The notes under the pieces were generated by a model. It ran no database searches. It was not told where the DNA came from and saw only the letters and a list, made by a program, of their open reading frames with translations. Below are positions 57,720 through 64,000 of a stretch of 64,000 bases of DNA, piece after piece. Origin of the DNA: Streptomyces hydrogenans (GTDB taxonomy: Bacteria; Actinomycetota; Actinomycetes; Streptomycetales; Streptomycetaceae); assembly GCF_014656075.1 (NCBI RefSeq), contig NZ_BNBS01000025.1, forward strand, positions 17,852 through 81,851. The letters are read 5' to 3'. The translations under genes and the position numbers were made by a program. How positions within the stretch are numbered: the first letter of the stretch is position 1; each line of letters opens with the position of its first letter.

Positions 57720-58691
57720 GTGACTCCCACACGCGGCGGGACCGGCGGACGCGGTGACGGTGGACGCGCCGCCGCACGGGCACGGGTGTGGCGGCGGGTG
57801 CGCACGCCGGCGGGCGGGCGCGAGCGGACCTCCGGGTCCCGCGCCGCCCTCCGGCGGACCGCGCTCGCCCCCGCCCTGGCCTGCGCCTTCACCCTGTACG
57901 GCATCTCCGGCGCCCCCCTGGCCGGAGCCGCCGCACCCCCCTCGGGCACCCCGGCCGGCACCTCGGGTGCACCCGCCGGACGCGCTGCGGGCCCCGCGCG
58001 CGCCCCCGCCCACGGCCCCACCGCCGGCCCCACTGCCCACGGCCCCACCGCCGGACCCACCGCGACCGGCTCCTCGACCCCCGCCGCACCCTCCTCCTCC
58101 GCGTCCGCCCCCAGCCCCACCGCGTCCGCCATCGCCACGGGCGGGCCCTCCGCGACCGTCCGCCCCGGTACGACCCCGGCGCCGGGCCCGGGCACCCCCA
58201 CCGCTCCCTCCGCCACCGGCACCGCCGTGCCCACCGCCACCGGCGGACCCCGCACCACCCCATCCGCCGGAAGCCACGCCCCCCGCCCCGGCAGACCCGC
58301 CGACCCCGCCACCGACGCCCCCGCGCCCACCGGCTCCCCCTCCCTCGCCGGCCGGCCCGCCGGCGAGGGCCGCACCCGGCCCGGCCGCCCCGAACCCGCC
58401 ACGCCCACGGCCACCGAGACCGACGCCGCCGAGCCCTCGCGTGACAGAACGGCAACAGAATCCGTCGCCGACGACCGCCTCCCCGAGGAGGACGCCGAGG
58501 TACCCGGGGAGGAGCCCGCCGCCCGCCCCGAAGCGGCCCGCGCCAGCCGTCCCGCCGTCGCCCCCCAGCTGGCCGTCCGGAACTCCGCCACCACCTCCGA
58601 CCAGCGCGTTCCCCTGCTCACCCTCGGCGTGGGGCTGACCCTGATGGGCCTCGGGCTCGGCTTCCTGGGGCTCCGGCTGCGCCGCCGCTGA
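57720..58691 (+). CDS. Pro/Thr/Ala-rich secreted protein with C-terminal membrane anchor
   Basis: 323 aa, GTG at 57720 after AGGGGAGGG. A basic, Arg-rich n-region and hydrophobic core (ALAPALACAFTLYGISGAPLAG) act as signal; a long disordered Pro/Thr/Ala/Ser region follows (about 80-275), and a hydrophobic C-terminus (LLTLGVGLTLMGLGLGFLGLRL) ends in Arg residues. That is the usual actinobacterial sortase-free anchor layout. Other frames are open here because of the repetitive composition, but only this one has a signal and anchor. Function unknown. Confidence 0.72.
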   Translation: MTPTRGGTGGRGDGGRAAARARVWRRVRTPAGGRERTSGSRAALRRTALAPALACAFTLYGISGAPLAGAAAPPSGTPAGTSGAPAGRAAGPARAPAHGPTAGPTAHGPTAGPTATGSSTPAAPSSSASAPSPTASAIATGGPSATVRPGTTPAPGPGTPTAPSATGTAVPTATGGPRTTPSAGSHAPRPGRPADPATDAPAPTGSPSLAGRPAGEGRTRPGRPEPATPTATETDAAEPSRDRTATESVADDRLPEEDAEVPGEEPAARPEAARASRPAVAPQLAVRNSATTSDQRVPLLTLGVGLTLMGLGLGFLGLRLRRR

Positions 58692-58767
58692 CCCCCCGCG
58701 GTACCCGGCGGCTCCCCCCTGAGACGGACCCGCGTCGTCAGTCTCGCGACGGTTTCCGGCTCTCGGC

Positions 58768-58791
58768 ATACCCGGTATACATACTCGGTAT
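58768..58791. promoter_or_regulatory. Repeated dyad operator overlapping the PadR start
   Basis: ATACCCGGTAT (58768-58778) and ATACTCGGTAT (58781-58791) are tandem 11-base units, the first a perfect dyad around one centre base. The second includes the A and T of the PadR start codon. The site suits negative autoregulation by PadR. Confidence 0.75.
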
Positions 58792-59500
58792 GTCGATCCG
58801 CCACGGGCTGCTCGCCCTGCTCGAACACGGTCCCCGCTACGGCTCCCAGCTGCGCACCGAGTTCGAGTCCCGAACCGGCGCCACCTGGCCCCTCAACGTC
58901 GGCCAGGTGTACACGACCCTGGGCCGGCTCGAACGGGACGGGCTCGTCGGCCAGAGCGGCGAGGACGGCGCCGGCCACGCGCTCTACGCGATCACCGACG
59001 CCGGCCGCGCCGAACTGCGCACCTGGTTCGAGAAGCCGGTGGACCGCACCAGCCCGGCCCGCGACGAGCTCGCCATCAAGCTCGCCATGGCCGTCGGGGC
59101 ACCCGGCGTCGACATCCGCGCCGTCATCCAGTCCCAGCGCCGCCACACCGTGAAGGCCATGCAGGACTACACCCGGCTCAAGGCCCAGGCCCTCGCCGCC
59201 CTGGAGGACACCGCCTCCCGCGAACGCGACGACGTGGCCTGGCTCCTCGTCCTGGAGCAGCTGATCTTCCAGACCGAGGCCGAGGCCCGCTGGCTCGACC
59301 ACTGCGAGTCCCGGCTGATCCGCCTCTCCGCCACCGCCGTCGCCCCCGCACCTTCCGACACCGCTTCCGCCTCCGCCGCCGTGGAGCCGGGGCACGGGCC
59401 GGGGGCTCCGCACGCGCCCGGCGCGGGGGCGGGCGGTGGGGGAGAAGCGGGTGGGTCGGGGGGCCGGCGGGGGGCCCGGGCCGGGGGCCGGGGCCGCTGA
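58790..59500 (+). CDS. PadR family transcriptional regulator
   Basis: 236 aa. The N-terminal wHTH (about 5-85) is GLLALLEHGPRYGSQLRTEFESR, WPLNVGQVYTTLGRLERDGLV, YAITDAGRAELRTWF. The C-terminal helical dimer domain (about 100-190) is followed by a Gly/Arg-rich tail. PadR repressors usually control a nearby transporter; the ABC exporter genes lie directly downstream in the same direction and are its likely target. A ribosome-binding site is not seen upstream of the ATG, and the operator covers it, so translation may be leaderless. Confidence 0.92.
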   Translation: MSIRHGLLALLEHGPRYGSQLRTEFESRTGATWPLNVGQVYTTLGRLERDGLVGQSGEDGAGHALYAITDAGRAELRTWFEKPVDRTSPARDELAIKLAMAVGAPGVDIRAVIQSQRRHTVKAMQDYTRLKAQALAALEDTASRERDDVAWLLVLEQLIFQTEAEARWLDHCESRLIRLSATAVAPAPSDTASASAAVEPGHGPGAPHAPGAGAGGGGEAGGSGGRRGARAGGRGR

Positions 59501-59600
59501 CCGACGGCCCGAGCCCCGTACCGCACACACCTCTTCTTCCACACCGCTCGCATCCGTGCGCGGCCGTCCGCCGCCGCGCGCCCCAAGGGGGACCCCTCCA

Positions 59601-60344
59601 ATGACCACACCGCTCGCCGCGCAGCCCGTGCTGCGCCTGCAGAACCTGACCCGGGTCCACGGGTCCGGCGCCACCGAGGTGCACGCCCTGCGCGGCATCG
59701 ACCTCGACGTGCACCCCGGCGAACTCGTCGCCGTCATGGGCCCGTCCGGCTCAGGCAAGTCCACGCTGCTCACCATCGCCGGCGGCCTCGACGCCCCGAC
59801 CTCGGGGCAGGTGATCGTCGAGGGCACCGACATCACCACCGCCGGGCTCAAGGAGCTCGCCGCCCTGCGCCGCCGCAGCATCGGCTACGTCTTCCAGGAC
59901 TACAACCTCATCCCGGCGCTCACCGCCGCCGAGAACGTCTCCCTGCCGCGCGAGCTCGACGGCATGTCGGCCCGCAAGGCCCGCGTCGAGGCGCTCGCCG
60001 CGCTGGAGGAGATGGGCCTCGGCCACCTCGCCGACCGCTTCCCCGACGAGATGTCCGGCGGTCAGCAGCAGCGCGTCGCCATCGCCCGCGCGCTCGTCGG
60101 CGACCGCCGCCTCGTCCTCGCCGACGAGCCCACCGGCGCCCTCGACTCCGAGACCGGCGAGTCCGTCCTCGCCCTGCTCCGCTCCCGCTGCGACGCGGGC
60201 GCCGCCGGCGTCCTCGTCACGCACGAGCCCCGCTTCGCCGCCTGGGCCGACCGGGTCGTCTTCCTGCGCGACGGCGCCATCGTCGACCAGACCGTGCGCA
60301 GCGAGGCCGACTCCCTCCTGACGGGCCGGGTGGCGGACGCGTGA
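59601..60344 (+). CDS. ABC transporter ATP-binding protein, LolD/MacB type
   Basis: 247 aa from ATG at 59601 (AAGGGGG upstream). Walker A GPSGSGKST, signature SGGQQQRVAIARAL, Walker B LVLADEPTGALD; the RVHGSGATEVHALRGID start matches the MacB/LolD-like group that pairs with FtsX-like permeases. Its TGA overlaps the GTG of the permease (GTGA). It lies downstream of the PadR gene. Confidence 0.93.
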   Translation: MTTPLAAQPVLRLQNLTRVHGSGATEVHALRGIDLDVHPGELVAVMGPSGSGKSTLLTIAGGLDAPTSGQVIVEGTDITTAGLKELAALRRRSIGYVFQDYNLIPALTAAENVSLPRELDGMSARKARVEALAALEEMGLGHLADRFPDEMSGGQQQRVAIARALVGDRRLVLADEPTGALDSETGESVLALLRSRCDAGAAGVLVTHEPRFAAWADRVVFLRDGAIVDQTVRSEADSLLTGRVADA

Positions 60345-63205
60345 AGACCTGGCTCCACTCCTGGCGGGCGGCCGTCCGCATCGCCCGCCGCGACGCATGG
60401 CGCGCCAAGGGCCGCAGCTCGCTCGTCCTCGCGATGATCGCCCTCCCCATCCTCGGGGTCAGCGCCGCCGATCTCACCATCCGCAGCTCCGAACTCTCCG
60501 TCTCCGAACAGCTGGAGCGGTCCATCGGCACCGCCGACGCCGTCTTCCGCGACCCCGACTTCGGCGGCGTGCCGATCCTCCAGAGCCCCGACGGCGACAA
60601 CGTCTACCCGGCGGACGTGAAGGACGGCGCCGCCTGGCCCAGCGGCTCCACCGACCTCACCAAGGTCATACCCGCGGGCGCCCGCTGGATCACCGACACC
60701 CAGGGCGCCGCCAAACTGACCACCGTGCACGGCCTGCTCCAGACCGACGTGCGGGAGATGAAGGCCGACGACCCGATCGCCCGGGGCATCACCACCCTCG
60801 TCGACGGCCACTACCCGCGGAAGGCCGACGAGGTGATCGCCACCTCCGCCTTCCTGGAGCAGAGCGGCCTCTCGATCGGCTCGACCGTTTCCGCTCGCAA
60901 TTTCGACCGGCCGTACCGGATCGTGGGCTCCTACGAGCTGCCCGACAGCCTGAAGTCCGCGCAGATCACCGCGCTCCCCGGGGCCTTCCTCGCCCCGTAC
61001 GGAAAGGCCGTGGAGAAGGCCGGATCGCTGGCCCCCGGCACGTCCGTCAGCTATCTCGTGCAGCACGCCGGTGGTTTCACGTGGAACAGCGTGAAGGAGA
61101 TCAACACCAAGGGCGTCACCGTCGTCTCCCGGACCGTCCGGCTCGACCCGCCCGCCGACTCCGAGGTCCCGCTCTACCAGCGGGACGACTGGGGCGACTT
61201 CGAGTCCAGCGCCGGCGCCGACGCCCTGCTCCTCGCCACCCTCGCCACCGTCGTCGGCCTGGCGATGCTGGAGATCTGCCTGCTCGCCGGTCCCGCGTTC
61301 GCGGTCGGCGCCCGCCGCTCCCGCCGCCAGCTCGGCCTCGTCGGCGCCAACGGCGGCTCCCGCAGCCACATCCGCGCCATCGTGCTCAGCGGCGGCCTGG
61401 TCATCGGCGTCGCCGCGGCGGTCGTCGGCACGGTCCTCGCCGTGGTCCTCACCCTGGTCCTCCAGCCGTTCCTGGAGGAGTTCATGGGGCAGCGGTTCGG
61501 CTCCTTCGACGTCCGGCCGCTCGAACTCCTCGGCATCGCGCTGCTCGCCGTCCTCACCGGTCTGCTCGCCGCGATCGTCCCGGCCGTCACCGCCTCCCGG
61601 CAGACCGTGCTCGCCTCGCTCACCGGCCGCCGCGGCGTCCGCTCCACCAGCAAGGTGCTGCCCGTCCTCGGCCTGGTGGCGCTGCTCGTCGGCGCGGCCA
61701 TCGCGCTGTACGGCTCGGTCGTCACCGACCAGTTCATCATCGTCGCCGGCGGCTCGGCCCTCGCCGAGCTGGGCGTCGTCGCCATGACCCCCGCCATCGT
61801 CGGACTGTTCGGGCGGGCCGGCCGCTGGCTGCCGCTCTCGCCGCGGCTCGCGCTCCGCGACGCCGTCCGCAACCGGGGCCGTACGGCCCCCGCGGTCGCC
61901 GCCGTGCTCGCCGCCGTGGCCGGCACCGTCGCCGTCGCCACGTACACGTCCAGCAGCGACGCGCAGTACCGCGCCGAGTACAGCGCCAGCCTGCCGCACG
62001 GCGCCGTCTCCTTCTTCCAGATGGAGGACGGCGGCCGGGACGTCCCCGCCGTCGCCGACGCCGTCCAGCGCTACCTGTCGGTCGACACCCGCGCCGACGT
62101 CTCCCGCGTCGCCGTCGGCAAGCCCGGCTGCCCCGCCTGGGGCGGCGACGCCGGCTGCGGCCTCTACGAGGTGATGGTGCCGCCCGCCAACGTGTGCCCG
62201 ATGTGGGTCCCGACCACCGACGGCAGCGACCCGTCCGAGAAGTTCACCCCCGAACAGCGCCGCACCCTGCTCCGCGAGGACTGGCGCTGCAAGCAGGGCG
62301 ACGGCGGCGGCAGCGTCTACGTCGACGGCGGCCTCCTCGTGGGCGACGCCCGGCTCCTGAAGGTCCTCGGCATCACCGACCCCGCCGCCGAACAGGCGCT
62401 CGCGGACGGCAGGGCCGTCGCCTTCAGCAAGCCGCTGCTCGCGAAGGACGGCACGGTCGGCATCAAGCAGATCACCGACACGAAGGCCGCCGACGAGGCG
62501 TCCGCGGACAACAAGCCGGCCCCCGGCAAGGTCTCCTCGATCCCCGCCCACCTGGTGACCGGGGACCAGAAGACCTACGGCCTCCAGCTGCTGATGACCC
62601 CCGCGACCGCCAAGGCCGCCGGTCTCACCACCGTGCCCCTCGGCGCCTACTTCAACACCGACAGCCTGCCCGGCACCGAGCAGCGCCAGAAGCTCGACGC
62701 CGAACTCGCCAAGATCGGCGCCGGGGTCGACCTCACCATCGAGGAGGGCTACGTCTCCGACGACAGCATCTTCCTGCTCGCGCTGACCGTCTTCGCCGGC
62801 CTGGTCACCATCGGCGCCGCCGGCATCGCCACCGGCCTCGCCCAGGCCGACGCGGAGGCCGATCTGAAGACGCTGGCCGCCGTCGGCGCCCCGCCGCGCG
62901 TCCGCCGCACCCTCAGCGGCTTCCAGTGCGGTGTGGTCGCCGCGATGGGCGTCGTCCTCGGCTCCCTCGCCGGACTGCTGCCCGCCATGGGCCTGCGGCT
63001 CACCGAGGAGCGCCAGCAGCTCCGCTTCCACGAGCAGACCATCGCCGAGGGCTGGGGCGGCGACCTCACCCCGCCGTACGTGCCGATCGTGGTGCCCTGG
63101 GAGACGCTGGCGGCCCTGCTCGTCGCCGTCCCGCTCGGCGCGGCGCTGCTCGCCGCCCTGGTGACCCGCTCCAAGGGGGCGGTGGCCCGGCGCGCGGCGA
63201 CGTGA
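60341..63205 (+). CDS. FtsX-like ABC permease
   Basis: 954 aa. One N-terminal TM helix (about 30-50, SSLVLAMIALPILGV), then a large extracytoplasmic domain (about 50-280). Three helices form an FtsX-type block (about 290-420, LLATLATVVGLAMLEICLLAG). A second TM-large domain-TM set (about 485-945, with a long soluble part at 545-790) follows. The layout is that of a duplicated FtsX_2-type permease. Its role is likely export or extracytoplasmic signalling, together with the ATPase. GTG start overlaps the ATPase stop. A degenerate parS-like site lies inside the gene. Confidence 0.9.
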   Translation: MKTWLHSWRAAVRIARRDAWRAKGRSSLVLAMIALPILGVSAADLTIRSSELSVSEQLERSIGTADAVFRDPDFGGVPILQSPDGDNVYPADVKDGAAWPSGSTDLTKVIPAGARWITDTQGAAKLTTVHGLLQTDVREMKADDPIARGITTLVDGHYPRKADEVIATSAFLEQSGLSIGSTVSARNFDRPYRIVGSYELPDSLKSAQITALPGAFLAPYGKAVEKAGSLAPGTSVSYLVQHAGGFTWNSVKEINTKGVTVVSRTVRLDPPADSEVPLYQRDDWGDFESSAGADALLLATLATVVGLAMLEICLLAGPAFAVGARRSRRQLGLVGANGGSRSHIRAIVLSGGLVIGVAAAVVGTVLAVVLTLVLQPFLEEFMGQRFGSFDVRPLELLGIALLAVLTGLLAAIVPAVTASRQTVLASLTGRRGVRSTSKVLPVLGLVALLVGAAIALYGSVVTDQFIIVAGGSALAELGVVAMTPAIVGLFGRAGRWLPLSPRLALRDAVRNRGRTAPAVAAVLAAVAGTVAVATYTSSSDAQYRAEYSASLPHGAVSFFQMEDGGRDVPAVADAVQRYLSVDTRADVSRVAVGKPGCPAWGGDAGCGLYEVMVPPANVCPMWVPTTDGSDPSEKFTPEQRRTLLREDWRCKQGDGGGSVYVDGGLLVGDARLLKVLGITDPAAEQALADGRAVAFSKPLLAKDGTVGIKQITDTKAADEASADNKPAPGKVSSIPAHLVTGDQKTYGLQLLMTPATAKAAGLTTVPLGAYFNTDSLPGTEQRQKLDAELAKIGAGVDLTIEEGYVSDDSIFLLALTVFAGLVTIGAAGIATGLAQADAEADLKTLAAVGAPPRVRRTLSGFQCGVVAAMGVVLGSLAGLLPAMGLRLTEERQQLRFHEQTIAEGWGGDLTPPYVPIVVPWETLAALLVAVPLGAALLAALVTRSKGAVARRAAT
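61074..61087. promoter_or_regulatory. parS-like site with one mismatch, inside the FtsX-like gene
   Basis: GTTTCACGTGGAAC, 13 of 14 positions of the parS palindrome, 21 kb from the first perfect site. Known Streptomyces parS sets include degenerate sites in coding regions. Binding of ParB here is unproven. Confidence 0.5.
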
Positions 63206-63310
63206 CGCCGGCCGGGACCTGACGTCCCGCGCGGGCCGGCGACCGCCTGGATCCGGCCGTCCCGCGCGCCGACGGTCCCCGGGACCTGACGCCTTTCCGT
63301 GCTCGTACCG

Positions 63311-63349
63311 TGCCCGGGGAGGAGGGTGGATCACCCTCCTCCCCGGGCA
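63311..63349. terminator. Terminator between the FtsX-like permease and bpa
   Basis: 18-bp perfect stem (TGCCCGGGGAGGAGGGTG and complement) with a GAT loop, 105 bases after the permease stop and 39 bases before bpa. Confidence 0.9.
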
Positions 63350-63387
63350 CACCTGGTGGTAAGGCATGTGTGCGAGAGAATGGCGGC

Positions 63388-63942
63388 ATGGAGATGCCGA
63401 GGAATGACAGGTCGCAGGAGAGCCCCCAGGTCCTCATCGTGGGACAGGACGGGATGGCACTCGGCGGCGCCCAGGGCGACGACGAACCCCGCGAGGTCCC
63501 GGTGACGGAAATGGTCGAGCAGCCTGCGAAGGTCATGCGGATCGGCAGCATGATCAAGCAGCTTCTGGAGGAAGTTCGGGCGGCACCTCTCGACGAGGCC
63601 AGCCGGGTCCGGCTCAAGGAGATCCACGCCAGCTCGGTGAAGGAGCTGGAGGACGGCCTGGCGCCGGAGCTGGTCGAGGAACTGGAGCGGCTGTCGCTCC
63701 CGTTCACCGACGAGGCCATCCCCTCCGAGGCGGAACTGCGGATCGCGCAGGCCCAGTTGGTGGGTTGGCTGGAGGGCCTCTTCCACGGCATCCAGACGGC
63801 GCTGTTCGCCCAGCAGATGGCGGCCCGCGCCCAACTGGAGCAGATGCGGCGGGCCTTGCCCCCCGGCGTCTCGCACGACGATGACGACGAGGACGGCGGC
63901 CGCGGCCACGGCCGCGCGGTCGGCTCGGGGCCGTACCTGTAG
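63388..63942 (+). CDS. bpa: Bacterial proteasome activator Bpa (DUF2587)
   Basis: 184 aa from ATG at 63388 (GAGAGAATGG upstream). Long helical core with conserved VMRIGSMIKQLLEEVRAAPLDEASRVRLKEIHASSVKELE and ELRIAQAQLVGWLEGLFHGIQTALFAQQMAARAQLEQM. The C-terminus ends in GPYL, the HbYX-like penultimate Tyr that docks into the 20S proteasome. Bpa opens the proteasome gate without ATP. An Asp/Glu-rich stretch precedes the tail. Proteasome genes themselves are outside the window. Confidence 0.9.
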   Translation: MEMPRNDRSQESPQVLIVGQDGMALGGAQGDDEPREVPVTEMVEQPAKVMRIGSMIKQLLEEVRAAPLDEASRVRLKEIHASSVKELEDGLAPELVEELERLSLPFTDEAIPSEAELRIAQAQLVGWLEGLFHGIQTALFAQQMAARAQLEQMRRALPPGVSHDDDDEDGGRGHGRAVGSGPYL

Positions 63943-63970
63943 GGCTTCCGAGGACGTCCGTACGGAGACG

Positions 63971-63999
63971 GGCCCGGCGCGCCACGTGCGCGCCGGGCC
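63971..63999 (+). terminator. Terminator after bpa
   Basis: 12-bp perfect stem (GGCCCGGCGCGC and complement) around CACGT, 29 bases past the bpa stop at the right edge. Confidence 0.85.
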
Positions 64000-64000
64000 G

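Noticed and set aside
57754..58638. Alternative Pro-rich frame in the Pro/Thr-rich gene
   Set aside because: It lacks signal and anchor and is a composition artefact of the +1 frame; the frame from 57720 has both.

Overview
The window is high-GC actinobacterial DNA, almost certainly from a Streptomyces chromosome. Codon third positions are overwhelmingly G/C, GTG starts are common, and the gene set is typical: a mycothiol-dependent enzyme, PASTA and Pro/Thr-tailed Ser/Thr kinases, the proteasome activator Bpa, SpoIIE-type phosphatase and BCKDH genes. Two perfect 14-bp parS centromere sites (40119-40132 and 47818-47831) place it in the origin-proximal core. From memory, the order metG, aspS, pirin, acyl-CoA dehydrogenase, aminopeptidase, bkd, kinases resembles the region just left of oriC in S. 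coelicolor. I see no rRNA, tRNA, CRISPR array or insertion sequence.

Layout. 1-8.8 kb: end of a DrrAB-like ABC exporter operon, small membrane proteins and a lipoprotein, an EEP-family phosphatase, a FUSC-type membrane protein, an APC permease and a TPR-like hypothetical protein. 8.8-15.2 kb: a Tat-exported PhoX-type phosphatase preceded by a PHO box, a VWA protein with a very acidic repetitive linker, methionyl-tRNA synthetase and a DoxX protein. 15.3-19.6 kb: three consecutive secreted proteins with different catalytic heads (EEP nuclease/phosphatase, Rpf-like transglycosylase, NlpC/P60-like) on related FG-GAP propellers. 19.8-21.6 kb: a 45-aa exported-looking peptide with two TIGWD motifs and a 90-aa protein, divergent from a TrmB/LuxR-type regulator. 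This is the best candidate for an undescribed system, probably peptide signalling. 21.6-33.9 kb: GNAT/zinc-ribbon fusion, aspS, a SpoIIE phosphatase, metallo-hydrolase, AI-2E-type transporter, a pirin with an internal deletion, SseB-like protein, acyl-CoA dehydrogenase and M18 aminopeptidase.

33.9-37.8 kb: an NHL-repeat thioredoxin-like gene whose 5' end is duplicated about 2 kb away on the far side of a large serine integrase. This reads as a minimal or decayed integrative element that restored its target gene. 37.8-47.8 kb: a collagen-like surface protein, DUF4239 and LURP-one proteins with parS between them, a PLP trans-sulfuration enzyme, SMI1/KNR4 and nitrilase-family genes, a maleylpyruvate-isomerase-family enzyme, and a GntR-MFS operon. 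47.8-54 kb: second parS, the bkdABC operon divergent from an orphan NarL-type response regulator, a PNPOx-like protein and an APH-like phosphotransferase. 54-64 kb: two divergent Ser/Thr kinases, a Pro/Thr-rich membrane protein, a PadR regulator with an operator over its own start, an ABC exporter pair (ATPase plus FtsX-like permease) and bpa.

Two observations stand out beside the peptide locus. The pirin gene lacks about 60 internal codons that in relatives encode two metal-binding histidines and contain the phage phiC31 attB site. Also, three intergenic regions carry degenerate 20-31 bp tandem repeats, two of which share a CGTACGTCC core.
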